A DNA stretch of 64,000 nucleotides from Brumimicrobium sp035497735 (GTDB lineage Bacteria > Bacteroidota > Bacteroidia > Flavobacteriales_D > Crocinitomicaceae): the NCBI GenBank assembly GCA_035497735.1, contig DATJCX010000021.1, forward strand, positions 1 to 64,000, written 5' to 3'. Under the pieces are notes generated by a model. It had not been told where the DNA came from, made no database searches, and saw only the letters and a list, made by a program, of their open reading frames with translations. Shown here in pieces: positions 17,017 through 25,783 of the stretch (positions within the stretch are counted from its first letter, which is position 1; each line of letters starts with the position of its first letter). The translations under genes and the position numbers were made by a program.

Positions 17017-17607
17017 TTATAAATCTGTTTTTATCTTAAAATTAAAGGTTTTTCTATGAAAAGAGCTTAATCCAAATGCTTGAATCGCTAGTTTATGTTT
17101 TTTTGTAGGATAACCCATATTACTGTCCCAACCGTATTCTGGATGTTTTTCGTGAATTTCCTTCATAAAGTCATCCCTTGCTTCTTTTGCTAATATCGAA
17201 GCTGCTGCTATACTTTGGAATTTTGCATCACCTTTAATAATACATTCATGTGGAATATTTGGGTGCGCATTAAAGCGGTTTCCATCAATTAATAATAATT
17301 CTGGCCTTGTCTTTAGTAAGTCAACTGCTTTGTTCATCGCCTCAAAGCTAGCGTTCAATATATTTACTTCATCAATTCTTTTATGATCGATAAAAGCAAT
17401 CGCATAGGCTAGGGCTTGTTCTTTTATAATGGGAACAAGGGCTTTTCTTTTTGCAGGCGTTAACTGTTTGGAATCATTTAAACCTTCAATTTGTGTTTCT
17501 TTTGATAAAATTACAGCCGCTGCAACAACAGGTCCGGCCAAGCAACCTCTTCCAGCTTCGTCACAACCTGATTCTATCTGGTTTACTGTGTAATACAATT
17601 CAAGCAT
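17017..17607 (-). CDS. rnhB: Ribonuclease HII
   Basis: A 196-aa endonuclease that removes ribonucleotides from RNA/DNA hybrids. The N-terminal SGCDEAGRGCLAGPVVAAAVIL carries the conserved D-E pair and GRG loop, LLIDGN and the AASILAKEARDDFM block the remaining acidic active-site residues. Length is normal for RNase HII. It is 79 bases upstream of the 724-aa gene on the same strand, and divergent from the small secreted protein at 17751. Confidence 0.93.
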   Translation of the reverse strand: MLELYYTVNQIESGCDEAGRGCLAGPVVAAAVILSKETQIEGLNDSKQLTPAKRKALVPIIKEQALAYAIAFIDHKRIDEVNILNASFEAMNKAVDLLKTRPELLLIDGNRFNAHPNIPHECIIKGDAKFQSIAAASILAKEARDDFMKEIHEKHPEYGWDSNMGYPTKKHKLAIQAFGLSSFHRKTFNFKIKTDL

Positions 17608-17654
17608 ATTTATTATTTTTGTAAAAATCTATATTTATTGTGGCATATAAATTG

Positions 17655-17662
17655 TATGTTTG
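17655..17662 (+). promoter_or_regulatory. Possible -7 element for the small secreted protein
   Basis: TATGTTTG matches TAnnTTTG in the divergent gap between rnhB and the gene at 17751, 88 nt upstream of its ATG. The distance is long, so this is weak. Confidence 0.25.
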
Positions 17663-17750
17663 TATTAATATAATAAAATAAAAAAGATTAAATCTTTGTA
17701 AAAGCAACTTTTTGTTTGCATATTTAGTCTTTAAAATAAAACTAAGAATC

Positions 17751-18113
17751 ATGAAAAAATTATTTACACTTATTATAACGATAGCTTTTGCAACAATTAG
17801 TTTTGCGCAAACAGCTAATGTTGAAGGGAACAAAGATAGCCTAGAAAAGAAATTAGCAGATAATTATGTAGAGTTTCTTATGCCAAAAGACACCAAAACA
17901 GAAGAGGTGGAAAAGTCGGCACAATATTATACTGAATACTTCACTGTTGAATTTGATGAAGTATCTAAGAAAGCTAAAATTAAATTAATCGATATGGACC
18001 CAATGGCAAGACGTGTTATTACGCGTTTCTTATTGTCTGCTGGAGTTAGAACGATTAACTTCGATAATCAAGACTATACAATTATGGAATTTTATTCTAA
18101 TTTCTTAGAATAA
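17751..18113 (+). CDS. Small secreted protein of unknown function
   Basis: A 120-aa protein with a signal peptide cleaved near residue 19 (IAFATISFAQ). I chose ATG at 17751, which puts lysines directly before the hydrophobic core; an upstream in-frame start at 17712 adds 13 unlikely residues. The mature part is charged (KKLADNYVEFLMPKDTKTEEVEKS) and ends in an aromatic segment (NFDNQDYTIMEFYSNFLE). No cysteines or known motif are seen. A strong terminator follows 27 bases after the stop, so it is a single-gene unit, divergent from rnhB. Confidence 0.72.
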   Translation: MKKLFTLIITIAFATISFAQTANVEGNKDSLEKKLADNYVEFLMPKDTKTEEVEKSAQYYTEYFTVEFDEVSKKAKIKLIDMDPMARRVITRFLLSAGVRTINFDNQDYTIMEFYSNFLE

Positions 18114-18140
18114 GTTTTATAAACTTAAAAGCATATCATA

Positions 18141-18170
18141 AAGGCTGTCTGTAATGGATGGCCTTTTTTT
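18141..18170 (+). terminator. Terminator of the small secreted protein gene
   Basis: AAGGCTGTC-TGTAATG-GATGGCCTT forms a 9-bp stem with two G-U pairs followed by TTTTT. Confidence 0.8.
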
Positions 18171-18196
18171 GTTTCTGGTTTTAAATGAAAATGAGA

Positions 18197-20218
18197 TTAA
18201 TTTGAATTGCGAATTAATTCAATTGCTTCTTGAATGGAAGGAGTAGGAGATAGGCAAGCATTTTTCTGACAAACATAGATCCTTACCTCCTTTGTTCCCT
18301 TTTTGTCTTTTAGCATAGGAATGATACGTGATTCTCCACCTGCGAATAAGGCATTTGGAATATAATAACTTCCCATAGTGAAAGCCTTTTCTGATGCATC
18401 GTCTCCTAGTACGGCAATTTCAAAATAATTATTGATAAAGTTGATTGCCAGCATTCCCCAATTAGAATAAGCAGGAAGGTAATCGCTGATGTCTTCGTAA
18501 ATATTGGAAAGCATTTGCTTTGCCATTTCTTCTAATTCAGAATCGTCAAGTAGTTTTCCTAACTTAAATAAATTATTTGCCATCACGCTATTAGAAGCTG
18601 GAATGACATTGTCTTCTATTTCGAATTTCTTTACAAGTAGCTCACAGTTTTTTCCTGTAAAAAAGAACATTTTTGTTTGGGAATCATAGAACTCCTTGCG
18701 TGTAAATGCAGTTAGATTTTTCGCGTTTTCAAACCATTTATCATCGAATGTGATTTCATACAAATGAATAAAAGCATTGATAACATGGGCATAGTCTTCT
18801 AGGAAACCATTGATTTTTGACTTTCCATCTTTTCTAGTTCTGAATAATTCTCCGGTCTTTGGATTTAACTGATTCTTTAGAATCCAATTACCATTTTGAA
18901 TGGCTAAGTCTATGTAGTCTTTATTCTGCAAGGCTTTTCCTGCGTCTATTAATCCTACGATGGTCATTGCATTCCAAGAGGTAAGCATCTTATCATCTGT
19001 TGAAGGACGTACACGCGAATTTCTCTTATGCAATAATTTCTCAATAGCTTGTGTTAATTTAATTGTATACTTCTTTTTATCGAGTTGCTGTTCTTCACAG
19101 AATGTTTCAAAATCCGAAGAGCGAAGTAAAATATAATTTCCATTTTCCCAATATCCTTTATCGTTGACATTGAAATATTTCGAAAACCAAGAATATTCTT
19201 CTTCTAAAATTGTTTTTAATTCTTCTTCTTTCCATACGTAGAATTTTCCTTCCTCACCTTCAGAATCGGCATCAATAGCAGAATAAAATCCGCCTTCTTT
19301 GTCGAGCATTTCTCGCTGAAGCCATGAAATAGTCTGTTCTATCGTTTCCTTAAAAACTGCGTATGGGCTTTGCTGATAAGCTTGTGCGTATATCGATAAC
19401 ATCTGCGCATTGTCGTACAGCATCTTTTCAAAATGCGGTACTTTCCAGTAAGCATCTACCGAATATCTGGAAAAACCTCCACCTATTTGATCGTAAATTC
19501 CACCAAAAGCTATTTTTTGAAGTGTTCGGTGTGCATGTTGAAGACAAGTTTGATCTTGGTATTGAACGCCATATCTTAAGAGTAATTCTATGTTATTTGG
19601 CATTAAAAATTTAGGTGCACGATTGTCTCCTCCGTCATCAAAATCAAAACGTTTTTTCCAATTTTGAATAGCGAGTTCAAGAACCTTAATGTCGAAACCT
19701 TCCTCTATTGTATTGGGAATGATTCTATTGGCGGTTGCAATTCCTTCTTCTATTTGCTGGGCATATTCTATAACAGTACCAGGTTTGTTTTTAAATAAAT
19801 CACTTAACTGTAAGATGATTTGCTTCCAATTTTTTTTGGGGAAATAAGTACCACCATAAATCGGTCTTCCGTCTGGTAGCGTAAAACAATTTAAAGGCCA
19901 ACCACCTTGCTGCTTCATTAATTGTACAGCAGTCATATACAACTGATCGACATCGGGTCTTTCTTCACGGTCAACTTTTATGCAAATCAAATTTTCGTTC
20001 ATGATTTTCGCCACTTCCTCGCTCATAAAACTTTCTCTTTCCATGACATGGCACCAGTGACAAGCAGAATAACCAACGCTAATTAAAACGAGTTTATTTT
20101 TTCTTTTAGCTTGTTCGAATGCTTCTTTGCTCCATTCAACCCAGTTGACAGGATTGTATGCATGCTGCAGCAAATAAGGGCTACTCGCATGAATAAGGGA
20201 GTTGGTGCGATTTTCCAT
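18197..20218 (-). CDS. Thioredoxin-like domain protein of the YyaL/SSP411 (DUF255) family
   Basis: A 673-aa protein. The first ~165 residues are a thioredoxin-like domain starting NSLIHASSPYLLQHAYNPVNWVEW, with the CxxC motif in YSACHWCHVMERES and the cis-proline region in GGWPLNCFTLPDGRPIYGGTYFP. The rest is an (alpha/alpha) barrel-like region resembling N-acylglucosamine-2-epimerase/cellulase folds (KMLYDNAQMLSIYAQAY, GEEGKFYVW). The family is universal but its biochemical role is poorly defined. It is the last gene of the M20 peptidase operon, 6 bases after the LEA-like lipoprotein gene. Confidence 0.88.
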   Translation of the reverse strand: MENRTNSLIHASSPYLLQHAYNPVNWVEWSKEAFEQAKRKNKLVLISVGYSACHWCHVMERESFMSEEVAKIMNENLICIKVDREERPDVDQLYMTAVQLMKQQGGWPLNCFTLPDGRPIYGGTYFPKKNWKQIILQLSDLFKNKPGTVIEYAQQIEEGIATANRIIPNTIEEGFDIKVLELAIQNWKKRFDFDDGGDNRAPKFLMPNNIELLLRYGVQYQDQTCLQHAHRTLQKIAFGGIYDQIGGGFSRYSVDAYWKVPHFEKMLYDNAQMLSIYAQAYQQSPYAVFKETIEQTISWLQREMLDKEGGFYSAIDADSEGEEGKFYVWKEEELKTILEEEYSWFSKYFNVNDKGYWENGNYILLRSSDFETFCEEQQLDKKKYTIKLTQAIEKLLHKRNSRVRPSTDDKMLTSWNAMTIVGLIDAGKALQNKDYIDLAIQNGNWILKNQLNPKTGELFRTRKDGKSKINGFLEDYAHVINAFIHLYEITFDDKWFENAKNLTAFTRKEFYDSQTKMFFFTGKNCELLVKKFEIEDNVIPASNSVMANNLFKLGKLLDDSELEEMAKQMLSNIYEDISDYLPAYSNWGMLAINFINNYFEIAVLGDDASEKAFTMGSYYIPNALFAGGESRIIPMLKDKKGTKEVRIYVCQKNACLSPTPSIQEAIELIRNSN

Positions 20219-20224
20219 TTTGAG

Positions 20225-20710
20225 TTAGAAACCCAGAAAGCTTCCTAAGTTTAGTCCTAGGTCTTTTAGGTTGACGTTTTTAGTTTCGTTTATCTTTTTA
20301 GAATAAGGGAAACCTGAAACACTTCCTTTCAGGTTTCCTTCTAATCTTATTTCGACAGATTTACCAATCGCCATTTGAATGAGGGATAAGTAAACATCTT
20401 TTTCCAATAGCACTTCTACAGGTACATTGTTGAGCGTCGTTGTGTTCTTGCCCATTTTGTAACTCTGAAGTAGCTTCGCATTTCCAATGTAATGATCATT
20501 AACGTACAACTTGAAGTTGGATTTTTTAATTTTAATTTTCTTGTTGTTCGGATTGTAAATCTCCACATCAGCATTAAAATAAACCGCTTCTTTATTAATT
20601 TTCTCAATTTTGAAATTCTCAATACGTTTGAATTCTGGGTTTTCAATACAACCTGCTGTAGTCAATAACAATAATGTTATGCTAAGAAAAAAGATAATCT
20701 GTCTTTTCAT
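20225..20710 (-). CDS. LEA14-like (type 2 late embryogenesis abundant domain) lipoprotein
   Basis: A 161-aa predicted lipoprotein. The signal has TTAGC at residues 17-21, the lipobox. The mature part (INKEAVYFNADVEIYNPNNKKIKIKKSNFKLYVNDHYIG) has the beta-sandwich pattern of LEA14/WHy domains, where asparagine-proline-asparagine turns are characteristic. The ATG follows the stop codon of the M20 peptidase with no gap, so translation is probably coupled. Function unknown; likely periplasmic or outer-membrane inner leaflet. Confidence 0.75.
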   Translation of the reverse strand: MKRQIIFFLSITLLLLTTAGCIENPEFKRIENFKIEKINKEAVYFNADVEIYNPNNKKIKIKKSNFKLYVNDHYIGNAKLLQSYKMGKNTTTLNNVPVEVLLEKDVYLSLIQMAIGKSVEIRLEGNLKGSVSGFPYSKKINETKNVNLKDLGLNLGSFLGF

Positions 20711-22099
20711 TTATGAATTTAATTTTGTGAATTCCTCAAAGAAATAAGGAATAGTTTCGATTCCTTTATAGAAGTTGAACAATCCGTAATTCTCATTAGG
20801 AGAGTGAATGGCGTCACTATCTAATCCGAATCCCATTAATACTGTTTTTAATCCAAGTACACTTTCAAAAAGAGCAACAATTGGAATACTTCCACCACTT
20901 CTTAAAGGAATTGGTTTCTTTCCAAATGATTTCTCCATTGCGTTGTTTGCAGCTATATAACCAACAGAATCGATTGGCGTTACAGCAGGCAAACCACCGT
21001 GGTGTGGATTAACCTTAACACGAACCGAGCCAGGAGCTAAACTTTCGAAATATTTAGTAAATAATTCTGTAATTTCATCTGGATCTTGGTGAGGAACTAA
21101 ACGCATAGAAATCTTTGCATTTGCTACTGACGGAAGAACCGTTTTAGCACCTTCTCCAATATATCCACCCCAAATACCATTCACATCCAATGTCGGACGA
21201 ATTGAAGCTCTTTCTCTTGTTGTATATCCTTTCTCTCCTTGTACATCTTTGATGTCGATTGAAGCTTTGTAGTCATCCTCGTTATAAGGAGCCTTTGCCA
21301 TTTCAGCTCTTTCTTCTGCAGAAATAACCTCCACTTTATCGTAAAATCCTGGAACAGTGATACGGCCATCTTCGTCTTGAAGTTTAGCAATCATATCTGC
21401 TAATACGTTAATTGGATTAGCTACTGCACCTCCATAAAGTCCTGAGTGTAAGTCACGATTTGGTCCAGTTACCTCAACTTCAACATAGCTTAATCCTCTT
21501 AAACCTGTTGTGATTGATGGTGTATCATTCGCAATCATTCCTGTGTCAGAAACCAATATAATATCAGCAGCTAGTAACTCCTTTTGTTCTTCGATAAAAA
21601 TCGCCAAGTTTGGACTTCCTACTTCTTCCTCTCCTTCAATCATGAACTTAGCGTTACATGGAAGTTCATTTGCTTTCATCATTGCTTCAAAAGCTTTGAT
21701 ATGCATGAAAACTTGTCCTTTATCGTCACATGCTCCACGTGCGAAAATAGCACCGTCAGGATGAATCTTTGTTTTCTTAATCGTTGGCTCGAATGGAGGT
21801 GTGTCCCATAATTCGATTGGGTCGGCTGGTTGTACGTCGTAATGACCGTAAACTAATATAGTTGGTAACTTTGGGTCGATAATTTTTTCACCATAAACGA
21901 TAGGGTGTCCTGCTGTTTCGTAAATTTTCACCTTATCCGCTCCCGCTTCTGTTAAATGTTTAGCAACCATTTCAGCTGCGTCTTTTACATCTCCCTTGAA
22001 TGCTACATCAGCAGAAACTGAAGGGATACGAAGTAACTCAAAAAGCTCATTTAGGAATTTTTCTTTATTGTTTGTAATGTATTCTTGTGTCTTTTTCAT
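20711..22099 (-). CDS. M20-family metallopeptidase (dipeptidase, carnosinase-like)
   Basis: A 462-aa di-zinc peptidase. The first metal histidine is in VYGHYDVQPADP with the catalytic aspartate, the bridging aspartate in ARGACDDKGQ, and the catalytic glutamate pair in MIEGEEEVGSPN. The lid/dimerisation domain includes TGLRGLSYVEVEVTGPNRDLHSG, as in CNDP/dipeptidase proteins. The C-terminal metal histidine is in DAIHSPNENY. First gene of a three-gene operon with a LEA-like lipoprotein and a YyaL-family protein. Cytoplasmic (no signal peptide). Exact substrates unknown. Confidence 0.9.
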   Translation of the reverse strand: MKKTQEYITNNKEKFLNELFELLRIPSVSADVAFKGDVKDAAEMVAKHLTEAGADKVKIYETAGHPIVYGEKIIDPKLPTILVYGHYDVQPADPIELWDTPPFEPTIKKTKIHPDGAIFARGACDDKGQVFMHIKAFEAMMKANELPCNAKFMIEGEEEVGSPNLAIFIEEQKELLAADIILVSDTGMIANDTPSITTGLRGLSYVEVEVTGPNRDLHSGLYGGAVANPINVLADMIAKLQDEDGRITVPGFYDKVEVISAEERAEMAKAPYNEDDYKASIDIKDVQGEKGYTTRERASIRPTLDVNGIWGGYIGEGAKTVLPSVANAKISMRLVPHQDPDEITELFTKYFESLAPGSVRVKVNPHHGGLPAVTPIDSVGYIAANNAMEKSFGKKPIPLRSGGSIPIVALFESVLGLKTVLMGFGLDSDAIHSPNENYGLFNFYKGIETIPYFFEEFTKLNS

Positions 22100-22258
22100 C
22101 TTATATACGTTTTTGGTAAAATTAAGAAAAAATAATTAATTATGAAAGGATATAATCCCTATGTATTGGTTTCGTTTTTAGTCTTGTATTGAGCACATTC
22201 TTTCAATGTTAATAAGGCTTCATTCTTGTTGTGTGTCAGAAAAAAAACAAAAATTGTG

Positions 22259-22266
22259 TATGTTTG
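22259..22266 (+). promoter_or_regulatory. Candidate -7 element for the anchor-L T9SS cargo gene
   Basis: TATGTTTG matches TAnnTTTG, 50 nt before the ATG at 22317. TTG triplets occur at 22226-22231 but farther than the usual spacing. Confidence 0.35.
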
Positions 22267-22316
22267 TGCAACCTTTTTGGAAAAGAAAGGTCTTATAGAT
22301 ACGTAATCTGAATATT

Positions 22317-24548
22317 ATGAATAAAATTAGACATATTTCACTGACAATTATATTGAGTGTTTTGGCATTTTCAAGTGCTTTTTCACAGATTCAATTAGTG
22401 AGTCCGACAATGACACCAGCGCAAGCCGTTGAGAATATCCTGTTAGGAGCTGGGGTGCAAGCGACAAATATTACCTTTAACGGTTCTGCTGCAGCTGCAA
22501 CACAAGTGCAAAGCTCTGTGAAACATTTTAATAATGGGACCACCAACTTTCCAATTGATGAAGGTGTTTTATTAAGAACAAATACAGCGCCAAGTGTTAA
22601 TAACGACCCTGATTTATCGGCAATTGGAGGAAACGTAACAAATGGAGTTGTTTTGGAGTTTGACTTTATTCCAGATGGAAACTTACTTTCATTTAATTAT
22701 ATTTTTTCTTCAGCTGAATACAGTAGTTTTACATGTTCCAACTATAACGACGTATTCGGATTCTTTATTTCTGGACCTGGTATTTCTGGACCATTTACAA
22801 ATAACGCCGCGAATATTGCAACCATTCCAGGTTCAACAACACCGGTAGGTATTAATACCGTAAACTCAGGATCTGCTTCGGGAGGTTATGCCGGTTCGAC
22901 ATGTGCTGCTGCAAATCCAAATTGGCAGTCTGATTCTCAATATTGGACAAATGCTTATAATACTATGTATGGAAACGGTCTAGGCTTTAACGGAAGTACG
23001 GTTGTTTTATCTGCAGAATCAGGTTTACAATGTGGAGAAACTTACCATATTAAAATGGCAATTTCAAATGTGAGTGACCAAGGATTTGATTCTGGGGTTT
23101 TCTTAGAAGCTAACTCATTCTCAGCGGCTGGTGTAAGTATTAATATTGAAGCAAGTACTTCTGTTTCAGATACAGTTTTAATTGCTGGATGTACAGAAGG
23201 TATTGTTCACTTTACACGTCCATCATTTATGACAGATAATGAGCAGTCAGTTACTTTCCATACAAGTGGAACCTTAACGCAAGGAGAAGATTATCCTTTC
23301 TTAGCTGGTGGTGATTCAACGGTAACTTTCGAAGTAGGACAAGATTCTATTTCTCTTATTATTGCTCCATATCCTAATGATGACGGAATGGATCCGCACT
23401 TAATTACTATCAATGCTTATTCGGTCAATGACTGTGGAGATACCGTTTTTTCAACTGGTTCTATATGGGTCATAAATGAACCTTATCACGAGGTCGCCTC
23501 CAATGATACGCTATTGCGCTGTTTCTCAGATAGTATCCCCCTTTGGGCAAATACTACGGGACAGTTTGACTTAAGTCCTTATACTTATACATGGAAAATT
23601 TTAGATGGTAATGGCGATACGCTACATACTGGCTTACCTTATATAGCTTCAGCTTTTGAAAATGATACGGTATATTATCTAGTCACCTCCACCGACCAAT
23701 GTGGATTTGATTATGTCGATACATCTATGGTTATCATGAATCAAACTTTATCAATTGATACATTAATTCAATACCAAGCGGATTGTGGAATGGATAACGG
23801 TGCTGTTGTAGCACAGGTTTCTGGATATTCTACTTCTCCAGCACCTTTATATGACTGGACGAACATTTCGCCTCATGATACGACAGGAGCAATTGGACAG
23901 CATGTGAATTCTAGTGCATGGCCTGATAGATCAGCTGGATGGTATTACTTTACAATTACTGATAAGTGGTGTTCTGTTAATGACAGTGTTCTGGTAGAAC
24001 AAACACCGCCGCCAACTGCCAGTTTTGAAGCTGACCCTGAAGCAGGATTCTCGCCTTTGGATGTTAACTTTACAAATACTTCAGAGCCAGCGGAAACTTA
24101 TGAGTGGGACTTTGGAAATGGAGAGCCTATTGTAACGGTAAATGATTTAAGTTCTCAAAGTACAACTTACTATGAAGAAGGATCTTATACAGTTACTTTG
24201 ACTTTAACAGAAGGTGAATGTACAGATGTTGCTACTAAAATTATTACTGTAGAAACGTACTTGCCAATAGATTATGAATCACCAAACGCGTTTACACCAA
24301 ACGGTAATGGCGGTAATGATGTATTTAAATTGATAAGTTACGAAAATGCTGCTTCAGTTGAAGTTGTGATTCTTAACCGTTGGGGGAATGTTGTTTTTGA
24401 AAGCAATGACCTTGACTTCGGTTGGAATGGTAAAGTAAAGAATACTGGAGCAGATTGTACAGAAGGAGTTTATTTCTACAAGGCAATCTTTAAAGATTTT
24501 TACGGAGAAGAATTCGTTGATAGTGGTTTTGTACACTTATTTAGATAA
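22317..24548 (+). CDS. Cell-surface T9SS type B cargo with choice-of-anchor L and PKD domains
   Basis: A 743-aa secreted protein. The signal peptide ends near AFSQ (residue 24). Residues ~25-260 match the choice-of-anchor L pattern (TPAQAVENILLGAGVQATNITFNGSAAA; FDFIPDGNLLSFNYIFSSAEY; YNDVFGFFISGPGI). A central beta-rich region follows, then a PKD domain (PPTASFEADPEAGFSPLDVNFTNTS … YEWDFGNG). The last ~90 residues are the gliding-motility type B sorting domain (SPNAFTPNGNGGNDVF … VVILNRWGNVVFES … GFVHLFR). It should be exported by the T9SS and fixed to the cell surface. Ends before a perfect terminator. Confidence 0.88.
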   Translation: MNKIRHISLTIILSVLAFSSAFSQIQLVSPTMTPAQAVENILLGAGVQATNITFNGSAAAATQVQSSVKHFNNGTTNFPIDEGVLLRTNTAPSVNNDPDLSAIGGNVTNGVVLEFDFIPDGNLLSFNYIFSSAEYSSFTCSNYNDVFGFFISGPGISGPFTNNAANIATIPGSTTPVGINTVNSGSASGGYAGSTCAAANPNWQSDSQYWTNAYNTMYGNGLGFNGSTVVLSAESGLQCGETYHIKMAISNVSDQGFDSGVFLEANSFSAAGVSINIEASTSVSDTVLIAGCTEGIVHFTRPSFMTDNEQSVTFHTSGTLTQGEDYPFLAGGDSTVTFEVGQDSISLIIAPYPNDDGMDPHLITINAYSVNDCGDTVFSTGSIWVINEPYHEVASNDTLLRCFSDSIPLWANTTGQFDLSPYTYTWKILDGNGDTLHTGLPYIASAFENDTVYYLVTSTDQCGFDYVDTSMVIMNQTLSIDTLIQYQADCGMDNGAVVAQVSGYSTSPAPLYDWTNISPHDTTGAIGQHVNSSAWPDRSAGWYYFTITDKWCSVNDSVLVEQTPPPTASFEADPEAGFSPLDVNFTNTSEPAETYEWDFGNGEPIVTVNDLSSQSTTYYEEGSYTVTLTLTEGECTDVATKIITVETYLPIDYESPNAFTPNGNGGNDVFKLISYENAASVEVVILNRWGNVVFESNDLDFGWNGKVKNTGADCTEGVYFYKAIFKDFYGEEFVDSGFVHLFR

Positions 24549-24576
24549 GATATTAAAAGAGCATATATAGTTCAAT

Positions 24577-24621
24577 AGAACGAAAGCCGTTTCGAGTTAA
24601 TCGAAACGGCTTTCGTTCTTT
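24577..24621 (+). terminator. Terminator with a perfect 19-bp stem
   Basis: AGAACGAAAGCCGTTTCGA (24577-24595) pairs without mismatch with 24601-24619 across a GTTAA loop, followed by TTATAT, 28 bases after the cargo gene. Confidence 0.9.
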
Positions 24622-24850
24622 ATATAAGTATGAACTGGCTGCTTTATAGTTTAAATGAATAGGATGTGTTTGAAATTGCTTGTGTGATTCATTTATAGTT
24701 TAAGAAATCGCTACGAATGGCTTTTAATTATCAAATTGACGTTCTAAGAATAGTTCGCTACAATTTGCTGCTTTAAAAGTTGTAACCGGTAAAACGACCT
24801 CCATGTGACTATGCAGAAGGTGTTTCTTTTTGAAGATGGAGGAAGTTTGA
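24622..24850. other. Intergenic stretch between convergent genes
   Basis: No coding frame seen. It contains TTTATAGTTTAA twice (in 24640-24710) and a 7-bp inverted repeat CCTCCAT/ATGGAGG (24798-24804 and 24836-24842), none with obvious function. Confidence 0.35.
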
Positions 24851-25741
24851 TTAATTTATTCTGCTTATTTTAAAGTCTGCGCCATGTGGAATATTATCAT
24901 GGTATTGAATATCGTCACCATGTATCAATAATAAGTTTTTAACGATGTATAGACCTAATCCTGTTCCTTTTTGAGCTCTTGTCTCTTCGTTACCTATTCT
25001 TACAAATCTGTTGAAGATGTCTTTTCTGTTTTCTAGACTAATTCCAGCGCCATTGTCTCTCACTCCCCAAACGATTTTGTTGTTTTCTTTTAAAAGATAG
25101 ACTTCTATTTTCGGGTTCTTGCCTGCATATTTGTAAGCGTTCTCTAGAAGATTGTGGAGTACTGTTTCTATGATGAAAATGTCAACCTTCGTTGTGATAT
25201 TCGTGTCGATATTCAGTTCAACTGCAATTCTGTTATCACTCCACTTGTTAACGATACGAGTGATTTCATTGCCGAAGTTCACTTCCTCAAAATTAGTCTG
25301 AAGTTCATTGGTGTCGATTTGCGTAGCAGTCAAGATATTGGCGATCATTTCTTCTAAGCGCTTGTTTTCTGCTATCGCCTGTATGATTAATTCTTCCTGC
25401 CTGGCTCTATCCAAGTTTGTTCTTTTTAGTAAAGTTTGAAGATAGAGTTTGTTGGAAGCAAGTGGTGTTTTTAATTCATGGGTAATCGAAAGCAGAAAGT
25501 TGTTTTGCCGCTTAGAAACAACTATTTCTTTTTGAATTGAATTTCGGATTTTCCATAAACCCAAGAGTAGCAAAAGGAAAAAGACTAAACCTTCCCCCAC
25601 AATCATAATAAATTGTTTCTTTTGCATCTCTGGTGTGTTCACCGAAGAAGTAACTTCTATCAAGTGATAAGCCCACCAAGTGAACTGCAAGATTATATAG
25701 CCTGCAATAATGTAAAAGAATAGGGCAGTTTGCTTTTTCAT
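24851..25741 (-). CDS. Membrane sensor histidine kinase without adjacent response regulator
   Basis: A 296-aa histidine kinase. Two transmembrane segments lie near residues 6-28 and 46-64, with only a short loop between them, so there is no periplasmic sensor domain. The HisKA phospho-acceptor is ITHELKTPLASNKLYL (His near residue 89). The ATPase domain has ENAYKYAG (N box), DNGAGI (G1), FNRFVR (F box) and GTGLGLYIV (G2). No receiver gene is beside it, so its partner lies elsewhere. It is 42 bases downstream of the PurF-family gene on the same strand and may share its transcript. Confidence 0.9.
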   Translation of the reverse strand: MKKQTALFFYIIAGYIILQFTWWAYHLIEVTSSVNTPEMQKKQFIMIVGEGLVFFLLLLLGLWKIRNSIQKEIVVSKRQNNFLLSITHELKTPLASNKLYLQTLLKRTNLDRARQEELIIQAIAENKRLEEMIANILTATQIDTNELQTNFEEVNFGNEITRIVNKWSDNRIAVELNIDTNITTKVDIFIIETVLHNLLENAYKYAGKNPKIEVYLLKENNKIVWGVRDNGAGISLENRKDIFNRFVRIGNEETRAQKGTGLGLYIVKNLLLIHGDDIQYHDNIPHGADFKISRIN

Positions 25742-25783
25742 TGTTTTATTTTTTACAAAACATTCAAGGCATTCCTGAAAATA

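Noticed and set aside
24798..24842. CCTCCAT/ATGGAGG inverted repeat as a terminator
   Set aside because: Only 7-bp arms, a 31-nt loop and no U-tract next to it on either strand.
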